A stretch of 64,000 nt of DNA. Origin: Bradyrhizobium sp. ORS 285 (lineage in GTDB: Bacteria > Pseudomonadota > Alphaproteobacteria > Rhizobiales > Xanthobacteraceae). Below, one piece after another: positions 1 to 9,631 of the stretch. The notes below the pieces were generated by a model. The model did not search any database, had not been told where the DNA came from, and worked only from the letters and a program-made list of their open reading frames with translations. A program made the translations under genes and the position numbers. The stretch lies in contig NZ_LT859959.1 in assembly GCF_900176205.1 (NCBI RefSeq), positions 7,553,001 to 7,617,000 on the forward strand, in the 5' to 3' direction. The first letter of the stretch is position 1. Every line of letters starts with the position of its first letter.

Positions 1-552
1 CCGGAGCAGATGCGCTGGCTGAAGCAGGCGCTGCTCAATTCGCGCGCGACCTGGAAGGTGATCGCCTCCGACATGCCGCTGAGCCTGATCGTGTATGACG
101 ATGCGGCCAACAAGAAGGGCTCCGAGGCGATCGCGCAGGGCGACGGTCCGGCGCGCGGCCGCGAACTGGAGATCGCCGAGATCCTGCGCTTCATCAAGAC
201 CGCGCCGATCCAGAACACGGTGTGGCTGACGGCCGACGTTCACTACGCGGCCGCGCACTACTACGACCCCAACAAGGCGCAATTCCAGGACTTCGAGCCG
301 TTCTGGGAGTTCGTCTCGGGCCCGCTGCATGCCGGAACGTTCGGTCCGAACGAGCTCGACAACACGTTCGGCCCCGAGGTTCGCTTCATCAAGGCGCCCG
401 GCCTGGACAAGCAGAACCTGCCGCCCTCGGCCGGCATGCAGTTCTTCGGCCACGTCAAGATCGATGGGGCGAGCGGGCAGATGACCGTGACCCTGCGCGA
501 TCGTGCCGACGTCGCGCTGTGGTCGACCACGCTGGATCCGAAGCTCGGCTGA
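1..552 (+). CDS. Alkaline phosphatase D (PhoD-like) family protein, C-terminal part
   Basis: The reading frame is open from the first base of the window and ends at a TGA, so the N-terminal part of this gene lies upstream. The visible 183 residues match the end of PhoD-type metallophosphoesterases: a TWKVIASDMPL segment, then LTADVHYAAAHYYDP with the Asp and His that bind active-site metal, then the family tail WEFVSGPLHAGTFGPNELDNT. PhoD enzymes are exported, usually by Tat, and hydrolyse phosphodiesters and monoesters in the periplasm. The signal peptide cannot be judged because the start is missing. The family call is firm; the substrate is not known. Confidence 0.85.
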   Translation, partial: PEQMRWLKQALLNSRATWKVIASDMPLSLIVYDDAANKKGSEAIAQGDGPARGRELEIAEILRFIKTAPIQNTVWLTADVHYAAAHYYDPNKAQFQDFEPFWEFVSGPLHAGTFGPNELDNTFGPEVRFIKAPGLDKQNLPPSAGMQFFGHVKIDGASGQMTVTLRDRADVALWSTTLDPKLG

Positions 553-573
553 ATCCTTGGGGCTGCGGCGTAG

Positions 574-948
574 CTAATCGCGCCGCCGCAGCACTGCCTC
601 CAAGGCTTCTGTCGGACAAGGCTTCGGCAGACGCGGCCGGTCCGAAAAGGCCGCCGGCACGCCGTCTGCGCCGTAACCGGTCGAGAAGGCGAAGGGAATG
701 CCGAGCGTGCTCAGCCGCTCGGCAATCGCAAAGCTCTTTTCGCGGACGAGGCCGACATCGAGCAGCGCGAATTGCGGTGCTCGCTCCTCGATCATGGCCA
801 GCGCCGTGACGACGTTGGCGGCGACCCTGACGTCGGCGACGCCAAGGTCGGTGATGGTGTCTTCCAGGCCGAGCGCAATGATCGGGTCGTCCTCGACGAC
901 CAGCACATGCTGGTAGAACTCGGGCACGCTGGATTGCGAGCTGGTCAT
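574..948 (-). CDS. Single-domain response regulator (receiver only)
   Basis: A CheY-like receiver domain: VLVVEDDPIIA with the acidic pocket near the N-terminus, FALLDVGL with the phosphorylatable Asp, and a LPKPC segment with the conserved Lys near the C-terminus. No output domain follows, so it probably passes phosphate or acts through protein contacts. The start at 948 gives a normal short N-terminus. An in-frame ATG at 1038 has a better Shine-Dalgarno (AGGAACT) and would add 30 residues, so the start is uncertain. It is divergent from the Crp/Fnr gene at 1115, and the two may share a promoter region. No histidine kinase is adjacent. Confidence 0.85.
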   Translation of the reverse strand: MTSSQSSVPEFYQHVLVVEDDPIIALGLEDTITDLGVADVRVAANVVTALAMIEERAPQFALLDVGLVREKSFAIAERLSTLGIPFAFSTGYGADGVPAAFSDRPRLPKPCPTEALEAVLRRRD

Positions 949-1114
949 ATGATCTGCGGGTTCCAAGATGAAAGCTGGCTCCCGCAGCCGGCGCCTCATT
1001 GCAAGCACGCTGGCGGGTCCTGGAACCGAAGCCATCATATCGGAGTTCCTGTGTCGGTGCACTTGTGAACACAAGGAGCACGGATCACGCACATGCGTAG
1101 CGCGGGGAGCGACG

Positions 1115-1876
1115 ATGCTGAGCCAAGGGGTGACGACACTCGCGCGGGAGCGGCCCTACAACAATCTGTTGCGCCGGCTGAGTCCCGCCGATTACGCGCT
1201 GATCTCGCCCTACCTCGTCGAAGAGGAGACCTCGCCGAATGAGCTGCTGTACCGTCCCGGCGACGATGTTCAGATCGTGCATTTCCCCTGCGGGCCGGCT
1301 CTGACGTCCTATCTCGTTCCCAATGAGGACGGCCGCGATGTCGAGACCATCCTGGTCGGCCGCGAGGGCGCTGTCGGCGGCATCGTCAGCGAAGGCTTCC
1401 TGCCGGCCTATACGCGCATCGTGGTCAAGTTCGGCGGCCCGTTCGCACGGCTGCCGCTGTCGCGGCTGGCAGCCGCCAAGCTGCAATCCAAGACCCTGCG
1501 CAACGTGTTCGCGCGCTATGCCGACTGCATGTTGGCGCAGATGTTTCAATCCACCGCCTGCAACGCCATCCACTCGATCGAGCAACGCACCGCGAAATGG
1601 ATCGTCGCTGCGATGGACCGCACCGACGGCGAGCCGATCGTACCGCTGACGCACGAGCAACTTGCCACCTTGTTGGGAGTCGGCCGCAGCTATGTGAGCC
1701 GTGTCGTCCAGACCTTCAGGGCCGAGGGCATCCTCGAAACCAAGCGCGGCGCCTTCATGGTGCGCGACTTCGATGCCCTGAAGCACCGCTCCTGCCTGTG
1801 CAACGAGGCGGTGAAGAGCCATTTCGAGGAGGTCCTGCGCGGCGTCTATCCGACCGAGCAGGCCGCCACAGGCTGA
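1115..1876 (+). CDS. Crp/Fnr family transcriptional regulator
   Basis: A protein of 253 residues. The first ~150 residues form a cyclic-nucleotide-binding-like beta roll (ELLYRPGDDVQIVHFPCGPA, then ETILVGREGAVGG). The C-terminus holds a Crp-type winged helix: LTHEQLATLLGVGRSYVSRVVQ, then FRAEGILETKRGAF for the wing. The start at 1115 has GGGGAG about 8 bases upstream; longer in-frame starts lack this. Cysteines are few and not clustered near the N-terminus as in Fnr, so direct iron-sulfur oxygen sensing is unlikely. The recognition helix (GRSYVSR) differs from the FixK/Fnr type (E-x-x-SR). Signal and targets are unknown. Confidence 0.85.
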   Translation: MLSQGVTTLARERPYNNLLRRLSPADYALISPYLVEEETSPNELLYRPGDDVQIVHFPCGPALTSYLVPNEDGRDVETILVGREGAVGGIVSEGFLPAYTRIVVKFGGPFARLPLSRLAAAKLQSKTLRNVFARYADCMLAQMFQSTACNAIHSIEQRTAKWIVAAMDRTDGEPIVPLTHEQLATLLGVGRSYVSRVVQTFRAEGILETKRGAFMVRDFDALKHRSCLCNEAVKSHFEEVLRGVYPTEQAATG

Positions 1877-1906
1877 TACCAGCCCGGGGCTGATACGAAC
1901 ACGTCA

Positions 1907-1920
1907 TTGCGTTTGATCAA
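1907..1920 (+). promoter_or_regulatory. FixK/Fnr-like box upstream of the Lgt-like/radical SAM operon
   Basis: The 14-mer TTGCGTTTGATCAA fits the FixK/Fnr pattern TTG-N8-CAA. It lies 34 bases before the ATG at 1954 and after the Crp/Fnr gene's stop. If used as an activator site centred near -41, transcription would start at or very near the ATG, which makes the geometry tight. The match is seen directly; microaerobic control of the operon is inference. Confidence 0.45.
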
Positions 1921-1953
1921 GGGAACTTGCCATAGTCCGAATGCAACCGGACG

Positions 1954-2682
1954 ATGGGAGTCATGGACGGCGCCGCTCTTCACGCGATCTTCGACGTCGC
2001 TGCCTGGCTCAGCGCGGCCGCCGCGGGCTGGTGGCTCGCGCGTGGCGCGGGTGTCCGCTTTCCGAAGCAGTCGACCGAATGGCCCTATGTCGCCGCGCTG
2101 GTGTTCGGCGCCGGGCTCGGCGCCTACCTGTTCGGGACGCTGAACCTGTGGCTGTCCGGCATGACCGGACTGGCGCGCTCGGTCGAGGGCGCGCTCGCCG
2201 GTGGCATCGTGGCGGTCGAACTCTACAAATGGCGGCACGGCATCGCCCTGCGCACCGGCGCGCGCTTTGCGCTGCCGCTAGCAGTCGGCATCGCGGTCGG
2301 CCGTATCGGCTGCTATCTCGCCGGGCTCGATGATTTCACCTATGGCACGCCGACGACCCTGCCGTGGGGGCACGATTTCGGCGACGGAGTTCTGCGCCAT
2401 CCGGTGCAGCTCTATGAGAGCCTCGCGATGGCGGCCTTTGCCGCGCTCTACATCGTCGCGGTGAAGAGGCGGAACGAAGCCATCATCACCAACGGCTTCT
2501 ATCTCGCTTTGCTCGTCTACGGCCTGCAGCGCTTCGTCTGGGAATTCTTCAAGCCTTATGGGCCGGTGATCGGCCCACTCACCCTCTTTCATCTGCTGTC
2601 GCTGGCGATCGCGGCCTATGCCGCGGTCATGCTGGCGACGGCTCCGCAAGCCAAGGTCCTGCATGAACGCGCCGCTGCGTAA
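1954..2682 (+). CDS. Lgt-like integral membrane protein (prolipoprotein diacylglyceryl transferase family)
   Basis: A membrane protein of 242 residues with about seven hydrophobic segments. Lgt signatures are visible: GRIGCYLAGLDDFTYG at 116-131 (family form GRIGNFINGELYG), TLPWG at 135-139 and RHPVQLYES at 148-156. The conserved Arg is kept (117), but the Asn that follows in Lgt is Cys (120), so it may be a paralogue acting on a different acceptor or lipid rather than the housekeeping enzyme. The ORF overlaps the radical SAM start by 20 bases, implying translational coupling. Starts at 1954 and 1963 are both possible. Lipid-transfer chemistry is inferred from the family. Confidence 0.75.
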   Translation: MGVMDGAALHAIFDVAAWLSAAAAGWWLARGAGVRFPKQSTEWPYVAALVFGAGLGAYLFGTLNLWLSGMTGLARSVEGALAGGIVAVELYKWRHGIALRTGARFALPLAVGIAVGRIGCYLAGLDDFTYGTPTTLPWGHDFGDGVLRHPVQLYESLAMAAFAALYIVAVKRRNEAIITNGFYLALLVYGLQRFVWEFFKPYGPVIGPLTLFHLLSLAIAAYAAVMLATAPQAKVLHERAAA

Positions 2683-4075
2683 GTCACGTCCCTACGTGTT
2701 CTGGGGACAGACGCAATCCCTCTGCGAGACCTGTCTCGCGCTGGTGCCGACCAAAATCCAGATCCTCGACAACGAGGTCTGGTACGAGAAGCGCTGCAAG
2801 CAGCACGGCGTGCAGTCGACGCTGGTCTCCGATGACGCGGCTTATTGGCGGCGCTGCAAGTCCTTCATCAAGCCCGGCGACACGCCGCTCAGCTTCCAGC
2901 GCCGCACCGAATATGGCTGCCCCTATGATTGCGGACTGTGTCCCGACCACGAGCAGCATTCCTGCCTGGCGCTGATCGAGATCACCGATCACTGCAACCT
3001 GACCTGCCCCGTGTGCTTCGCCGAATCGTCGCCGCAGCGCGCGCATTTCACTCCGCTCGCGACCGTCGAGCGGATGCTGGATGCGCTGGTCAAGAGCGAA
3101 GGCGAGCCGGACCTGGTGCAGATTTCCGGCGGCGAGCCGACCTTGCATCCTCAGTTCTTCGATATCCTCGCTGCGGTGCGCGCCCGCCCCATCCGCCATG
3201 TCATGATCAACACCAATGGCCTGCGCATCGCGCGCGAGCCGGAGTTCGTGGCCCGCTTGGCTGAGAACAAGCGCGGGCTCGAGGTCTATCTGCAGTTCGA
3301 CTCGCTGTCGCGCGCCGGCCTCACCAACATCCGCGGCGCCGACCTGCGCCGCATCCGGCAGCAGGCTCTGGAAAACCTCGAACGTGCGGGCATCTCCACC
3401 ACGCTGGTCGCGACCATCAAGCGCGGCGTCAATGACGATGAGATCGGCGACATCGTCCGCCATGCGCTGCAATGGCGCTGCGTGCGCGGCGTCACGTTGC
3501 AGCCGGTGCAGGACGCTGGCCGCAATGCCGATTTCAACAAGGACACCGACCGCATCATGCTGTCGGAGATCCGCCGCCGCGTGATCGAGACCGGCGTGTT
3601 CGGCGACGACGACATGATCCCGCTGCCCTGCAATCCCGAGAGCATCTCGATCGGCTATGGCCTGCGCAACGGCAGCACCGTGCTGCCGCTGACCTCGATG
3701 GTGCCCGAGGCGGAACTGCTGTCGGTGATGCCGAACACGATCAGCCCGGAGAAATACCCGGTGCTGCGTGAAAAATTCGTCGAGCTGTTCTCGCTGTCGT
3801 CGGGGCCGCTCAACACCAGCGAGCGCGTCGCCGAATTCCTCTGCTGCCTGCCATCAGTCCAGGTCCCCGACAATCTCGGCTATGAGCACGTGTTTCGGGT
3901 GACCATCGTGCAGTTTCTCGACCGCTTCAATTTCTGCGTCGCCAATGTCAAGCGCTCCTGCATCCATTTCGTCACCGAGCGCGGCGAGATCATCCCGTTC
4001 GACACCTACAATCTGTTCTACCGCAACGGCGAAATCGACGGCATCCGTGCAAGGTTGGGGAAGGCAGACACGTGA
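2663..4075 (+). CDS. Radical SAM protein of the MJ0619/Tes-like type
   Basis: A protein of 470 residues. Canonical radical SAM motif CNLTCPVC with Cys at 111, 115 and 118, and the SAM-binding motif QISGGEPTLHP. Before it lies a cysteine-rich head: C21-x2-C24, C45 and C65 (rubredoxin- or zinc-finger-like), then C86, C90, C93 and C101 in CPYDCGLCPDHEQHSC. This head plus a TDHCNLTCPVCFA core resembles MJ0619 (pterin methylase) and the archaeal tetraether lipid synthase Tes. Chosen start ATG 2663 overlaps the Lgt-like gene; the next gene's GTG overlaps its stop. The Lgt-like partner and four membrane peptides point to lipid chemistry, which is inference. Regulation may be by the box at 1907. Confidence 0.8.
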   Translation: MNAPLRKSRPYVFWGQTQSLCETCLALVPTKIQILDNEVWYEKRCKQHGVQSTLVSDDAAYWRRCKSFIKPGDTPLSFQRRTEYGCPYDCGLCPDHEQHSCLALIEITDHCNLTCPVCFAESSPQRAHFTPLATVERMLDALVKSEGEPDLVQISGGEPTLHPQFFDILAAVRARPIRHVMINTNGLRIAREPEFVARLAENKRGLEVYLQFDSLSRAGLTNIRGADLRRIRQQALENLERAGISTTLVATIKRGVNDDEIGDIVRHALQWRCVRGVTLQPVQDAGRNADFNKDTDRIMLSEIRRRVIETGVFGDDDMIPLPCNPESISIGYGLRNGSTVLPLTSMVPEAELLSVMPNTISPEKYPVLREKFVELFSLSSGPLNTSERVAEFLCCLPSVQVPDNLGYEHVFRVTIVQFLDRFNFCVANVKRSCIHFVTERGEIIPFDTYNLFYRNGEIDGIRARLGKADT

Positions 4076-4305
4076 GCGATGGGCCTCCCAATCTGCCGCC
4101 GAGCGCCACGCGTCATGGCTGCCTGTCCGCACTGATGGTCGTGGGCGGCGTCGTTCTGCTGTTGCCCGGGCTATGTGCCGGGCTGTTTGCCGCTGATGCG
4201 CTGACACGTCTGAGTTGGCCCCGCGAGATCGGTCCGCTGATCCTGTTTGGGCTGTTCTGCGGTGCAGCCGGTCTCTGGCTACTTATCAGGGTCTCGCGGG
4301 GGTAG
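4072..4305 (+). CDS. Small two-helix membrane protein, operon member 1
   Basis: A peptide of 77 residues starting at a GTG that overlaps the stop of the radical SAM gene (GTGA). After a short proline-rich head (MSDGPPNLPPS) come HGCLSALMVVGGVVLLLPGLCAG and a second hydrophobic stretch, PLILFGLFCGAAGLWLLI: two transmembrane segments. It resembles the next peptide at 4382 in layout (MSD-x-P…LPP…GCL-x-AL…G…LL-x-P). I recognise no named family. The coupling suggests it serves the radical SAM or Lgt-like protein, perhaps as a membrane anchor. Confidence 0.6.
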   Translation: MSDGPPNLPPSATRHGCLSALMVVGGVVLLLPGLCAGLFAADALTRLSWPREIGPLILFGLFCGAAGLWLLIRVSRG

Positions 4306-4381
4306 CGGACGAGGCACAGATCGCATTCTCTCGGAGTGTTATCGATGTTTCCAGCAATTCGTCTCATGATGCCTGGCCGCC

Positions 4382-4630
4382 ATGAGTGATCGACCGATCC
4401 TTCCTCCTGAGCTTCCTCCGCAGCCACAACGCTCGGGTTGTCTTGCCGCGCTTGGGATCATTGCCGGTCTCATCCTGCTATTTCCGATGACCTGCGTCCT
4501 GGTGGCCTTCCCAAATCAGATTACGCTCAGCGACCTGATCCATCCGGTCGGGGTGCTGTTCATCGGCGCGGCCATCGCTGGCGTCGTGCTGATCGTCCTT
4601 GCCGTTCGGTCAGATCGTCGCCGTTCATGA
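4382..4630 (+). CDS. Small two-helix membrane protein, operon member 2 (paralogue of member 1)
   Basis: A peptide of 82 residues with a proline-rich head (MSDRPILPPELPPQPQ), a Cys-containing first helix (SGCLAALGIIAGLILLFPMTC) and a second helix near VLFIGAAIAGVVLIVLAV, ending in a basic tail RSDRRRS. Layout and spacing repeat those of the peptide at 4072, so the two look like a tandem duplication. A gap of 76 bases separates them. The stop overlaps the next ATG (ATGA). Unknown family. Confidence 0.6.
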   Translation: MSDRPILPPELPPQPQRSGCLAALGIIAGLILLFPMTCVLVAFPNQITLSDLIHPVGVLFIGAAIAGVVLIVLAVRSDRRRS

Positions 4631-4863
4631 CGCCGCAGCCACGACAGTCCGCGCTCTGGATCGGCTTGAGGGTCATCCTCGGGATCCTGGTGCTGCTGAT
4701 CGGGCTGGTGCTGATCGCGCCAGGCTTGCTATGTTTCGTGATGGAGTTACGCGGGCCGAGCTCCGGCAGTCCGCTCGAGGGAGTCCTGTTCTTGTTGGTC
4801 CTCGTCGGACTGCTGGTCGTGGTCTTCGCGATCCGTCTGATGCTGCCGCGCCGCCATGGATGA
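4627..4863 (+). CDS. Small two-helix membrane protein, operon member 3
   Basis: A peptide of 78 residues starting at the ATG overlapping the previous stop. Two hydrophobic segments: IGLRVILGILVLLIGLVLIAPG and GVLFLLVLVGLLVVVFAIRL, with a basic end LPRRHG. The LLxGLxLxAPGLLC motif echoes the LLLPGLC of member 1, so members 1 to 3 may share an origin. No known family recognised. Its stop lies inside the start of the next gene (8-base overlap). Confidence 0.6.
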   Translation: MTPQPRQSALWIGLRVILGILVLLIGLVLIAPGLLCFVMELRGPSSGSPLEGVLFLLVLVGLLVVVFAIRLMLPRRHG

Positions 4864-5122
4864 TGATCCGTTCCACCGCCGTCCGCCGCTGTCGCCCTTC
4901 CTGGAGGAGGTGCGCAGGCCCCGTGAGCCGGTCAGCGGAGCGACCACGCTGTTGCAGATCCTGATTGCCCTCACAGGGCTGATTCTGCCGGCGGGCATCT
5001 TTTTTGCGTTTAAATTGGAGATGGTTCGGGGCGGTTTGTTCGGGCCGATCTGGGCCGTCATTGTCCTGGCTGTGCCCTCGGTCGGATTGATCGCCTGGGC
5101 GCTCTATCGCTGGTTACGCTGA
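4856..5122 (+). CDS. Small two-helix membrane protein, operon member 4
   Basis: A peptide of 88 residues with an acidic and basic cytoplasmic head (MDDDPFHRRPPLSPFLEEVRR) and two hydrophobic stretches, LLQILIALTGLILPAGIFF and PIWAVIVLAVPSVGLIAWAL, ending YRWLR. Its start overlaps the previous gene by 8 bases. It is less like the other three peptides. This is the last gene of the operon; the next gene (typA) is 280 bases away. Function unknown. Confidence 0.6.
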   Translation: MDDDPFHRRPPLSPFLEEVRRPREPVSGATTLLQILIALTGLILPAGIFFAFKLEMVRGGLFGPIWAVIVLAVPSVGLIAWALYRWLR

Positions 5123-5402
5123 GCCGGCCGCGCGCCTGAAAGGTAACCGATCCGTCCGGAATGCTTCTCGCTCCTGAAAGCAGTCATTGTTTTTTGGCAT
5201 TTTTTGCATATATTGCGCCGCAACGCGTGAGGTCTGCCCGGTCGATTGGCCGGGTTTCCTATTTGGGGCTGCAGGCCCCTGCCGCCGAACGAGTTTCGCG
5301 AGCGCGCGTCGCAAAGCTAACAGCTTGATTCGACTATCATAAAGCGCGCGCCCCGCCGGGGACAGAGCACGGGCTCTTGAGAAAGCTTAGAAGACACCGA
5401 TC
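5123..5402 (+). promoter_or_regulatory. typA upstream region: AT-rich stretch and two hairpins
   Basis: No gene here. An AT-rich run (5189-5213) could hold the typA promoter. It is followed by two small hairpins: CCCGG/CCGGG at 5237-5254, followed by TTTCCT, and GGGGC-TGCAG-GCCCC at 5265-5279. The first could end transcription from the upstream small-protein operon, or both could sit in the typA leader. Neither reading can be settled by eye. Confidence 0.3.
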
Positions 5403-7229
<1,827 letters not shown>

Positions 7230-7244
7230 GCCGCCCTCCGTTAC

Positions 7245-7375
7245 CTCCTTCGGAATGGCCGGGCTTGACCCGCCTGCAGGGCCGAAGCCCCTGCGGCGCG
7301 GCGAACGCCCGGCCATTCACGTTTTGGGCTTGCGTGGACGACGTGGATGCCCGGCACGAGGCCGGGCATGACGAC
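7245..7375. repeat. Dispersed intergenic repeat, GCCCGGC-type palindromes
   Basis: GC-rich palindromic DNA between typA and the amine oxidase gene. It holds an inverted pair around 7254-7318 (GGAATGGCCGGGC… against …GCCCGGCCATTC) and the compact palindrome ATGCCCGGC-acga-GGCCGGGCAT near 7347-7370, followed by GACGACGGAG. The same core recurs at 41457, 52396 and, diverged, 57254. Confidence 0.6.
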
Positions 7376-7391
7376 GGAGTTGGATGAGCCG

Positions 7392-8636
7392 ATGTCTTTC
7401 CCATCCTCCATCGATATCGCGATCATCGGCGCGGGCGCGGCTGGCCTCGGTGCAGCACATGCGCTGAAGCGTGCGGGCGTCTCGTTCATCGTGCTGGAGG
7501 CTCGTGACCGCATCGGCGGCCGGGCCCACACCGTCATGGCGTCGCCCGACGTCACCTTCGACCTCGGCTGCGGCTGGCTGCATTCCGCCGACTGCAACTC
7601 CTTCGTCGCCATCGCCGAGCAGCTCGCTTTCACCATCGACAAGTCCCGCCCGCCGTGGCGCGACCAGGCCTATGAGGCCGCGTTCCCGCGCGCAGACCGC
7701 GAGGACTTCCTCTGCGCGCTGGAGGCCTTCTTCACGCGCACGGCCGACGCCGCAGCAAGCGGCCGGGATGCGCCGGCCAGCATCTGCCTGGAGCCCGGCA
7801 ATCGCTGGAACGGCATGATCGATGCGATCTGCACCTATCTCAACGGCTGCGAGCTCGACCAGATGTCGCTGCTCGACTTCGAGGCCTATGAGGACACCGA
7901 GCTGAACTGGCGCATCCGCCGCGGCTATGGCGCGCTGGTCGCGGCCTACGGCGCGGACCTGCCGGTCGCACTCAACTGCAGCGTGACCCTCATCGACCAC
8001 AGCGACAAGCGACTCCGCCTGACCACGTCGCAGGGCACGCTGACCGCCGACAAGGTGATCGTCACCGTGCCGACCAACCTGATCGCCGACGAAGCGCTCC
8101 GCTTCACGCCGGCGTTGCCCGCGAAGGTCGACGCCGCGGCCGGCCTGCCGCTCGGCCTCGACAACAAGGTGACGCTGGCGCTCGACGGCTGGGAGCACCT
8201 GCCGAAGGATTCCGGCATGCGCGGCCGCAGCAGCACCGCCCGCGTCGGCAGTTTCCAGCTGCGCCCGTTCGGCCAGCCCTGCATCGAAGGTTTCTACGGC
8301 GGCAGCTTTGCCCGCGAGATCGAGGCGGCGGGAGAGGGTGTCTTGGCGGCGCAGGCGATCGACGACGTCGTGGCGCTGCTCGGCAGCAACATCCGCAAGA
8401 GCCTTCGGCCGCTGGCCGAGTCGCGCTGGGGCGCCGACCCGTTCGCACGCGGCGCCTATTCGCACGCGCTCCCCGGCCATGCCGACAAGCGCGCCGTCCT
8501 GGCTGCGTCGGTCGACGATCGCCTGTTCTTCGCCGGCGAGGCCACGCCGTCGGACTTCTTCTCCACCGCCCACGGCGCCCGCGACAGCGGCGAACGGGCG
8601 GCCAAGGAAGCGCTTGCGTCGTTAGGCAGGCACTGA
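7392..8636 (+). CDS. FAD-dependent amine oxidase family protein
   Basis: A flavoprotein of 414 residues. The N-terminal dinucleotide fold is clear: IAIIGAGAAGLGAAHALKRAG, then VLEARDRIGGRAHT, which binds the FAD adenosine part. The C-terminus has the amine-oxidase FAD motif LFFAGEATPSDFFSTAHGA and a gate GAYSHALPGHAD. I chose ATG 7392 because the earlier in-frame ATGs lie inside the dispersed repeat. Such enzymes oxidise primary or polyamines or act as flavin desaturases; the substrate cannot be told. No signal peptide. It stands alone, ended by another repeat. Confidence 0.85.
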   Translation: MSFPSSIDIAIIGAGAAGLGAAHALKRAGVSFIVLEARDRIGGRAHTVMASPDVTFDLGCGWLHSADCNSFVAIAEQLAFTIDKSRPPWRDQAYEAAFPRADREDFLCALEAFFTRTADAAASGRDAPASICLEPGNRWNGMIDAICTYLNGCELDQMSLLDFEAYEDTELNWRIRRGYGALVAAYGADLPVALNCSVTLIDHSDKRLRLTTSQGTLTADKVIVTVPTNLIADEALRFTPALPAKVDAAAGLPLGLDNKVTLALDGWEHLPKDSGMRGRSSTARVGSFQLRPFGQPCIEGFYGGSFAREIEAAGEGVLAAQAIDDVVALLGSNIRKSLRPLAESRWGADPFARGAYSHALPGHADKRAVLAASVDDRLFFAGEATPSDFFSTAHGARDSGERAAKEALASLGRH

Positions 8637-8648
8637 CCACTCCACCGT

Positions 8649-8728
8649 CATTGCGAGCGCAGCGAAGCAATCCAGGGGCCATCCGGGAGGTGAGAGTCCT
8701 GGATCGCGTCGCTGCGCTCGCGATGACG
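8649..8728. repeat. Dispersed repeat with CATTGCGAGCGCAGCGAAGC motif
   Basis: Between the convergent amine oxidase and LysR genes lies CATTGCGAGCGCAGCGAAGC followed by AATCCAG. It is matched in inverted form by CTGGATCGCGTCGCTGCGCT and CGCGATGACG 50 bases later. The whole folds into a long imperfect hairpin and may also serve as a bidirectional transcription end. It has the look of a short non-autonomous element. Confidence 0.55.
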
Positions 8729-8735
8729 ACCGAAA

Positions 8736-9623
8736 CTAACTCCGGCTCTCCCCCACCATCCGCAAGAACTCCCGCGCCGCCTGCGTCTGGTGATGCTCGC
8801 GATGCCGCAGGCTGTAGAAGTGCCGTTTCGGCAGTTCGAGATGGGCGACGGCGAGCAGTCCTGCTTTCACCGCCCGCATCACGACCAGCCGCGACAGCAC
8901 CGTGACCCCGGCGCCGGCCTCGACGGCGCCGCGCACGGCCTCGTTGGAGGGTAGGTCGAACACCACGTCGAGCTCGGAGGGAGAGATGCCGAACCGGCCG
9001 ATCGCTGCTTCGAGCACGGCGCGCGTTCCCGAGCCTTGCTCGCGCAGCACCCAACGCGCCGCCTTGAGATCCTCGACCTTCACCAATGCTCCCCGGCACA
9101 GCGGATGATCGACCGGCCCGACCAGCACCATCTCGTCCTCGGCGACCGGCTGCGCCGCGAGCACGGGGTCATCGACATCGCCTTCCACAAAGCCTAGATC
9201 GGCGGAGCCGTCCCGCACGCGCTCGGCGACCTGCTCGGTATTGCCGATCGACAGCTCCAGCCTGATCGCCGGATGCGCGGCGTTGAAGCGGTGAATGAAG
9301 GCTGGCAGCCAATATCCGGAGATCGTCTGGCTCGCCGCCAGCGCCAATCGGCCGCGCTTCAGGCCGGCGAGATCGTCGAGCACCGTCTCGGCGGCGGCGG
9401 CGCGCGCCAGCACCGCCTTGGCTTCGACCAGAAACGCCTTGCCGGCCGCCGTAAGGACGATGCGGCGGCCGACACGATCGAACAGTCTGGTCTGGTAGCG
9501 CGCTTCGAGCACGGCGACGGCCGCCGATGTCGCCGACTGCGTCAGATTGAGCTCGCGCGCCGCCTGTGTGACGTGTTCGCGGGTGGCGACGGCGACGAAG
9601 ATCCTGAGCTGCTCGAGCGTCAC
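8736..9623 (-). CDS. LysR-type regulator (YeiE/CbbR-like), partner of YeiH
   Basis: 295 residues, the normal LysR length. The HTH is at the N-terminus: LEQLRIFVAVATREHVTQAAREL and LTQSATSAAVAVLE. The co-inducer domain follows, with RGRLALAASQTISGYWLPAFI and IRLELSIGNTEQVAERV. The gene starts 8 bases after yeiH and shares its strand, so both are probably one transcript. In enterobacteria the yeiE regulator also adjoins yeiH. It probably controls yeiH and itself. The ligand (possibly an oxyanion or sulfur compound) is inference. Confidence 0.85.
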   Translation of the reverse strand: MTLEQLRIFVAVATREHVTQAARELNLTQSATSAAVAVLEARYQTRLFDRVGRRIVLTAAGKAFLVEAKAVLARAAAAETVLDDLAGLKRGRLALAASQTISGYWLPAFIHRFNAAHPAIRLELSIGNTEQVAERVRDGSADLGFVEGDVDDPVLAAQPVAEDEMVLVGPVDHPLCRGALVKVEDLKAARWVLREQGSGTRAVLEAAIGRFGISPSELDVVFDLPSNEAVRGAVEAGAGVTVLSRLVVMRAVKAGLLAVAHLELPKRHFYSLRHREHHQTQAAREFLRMVGESRS

Positions 9624-9631
9624 GTGGTCTC

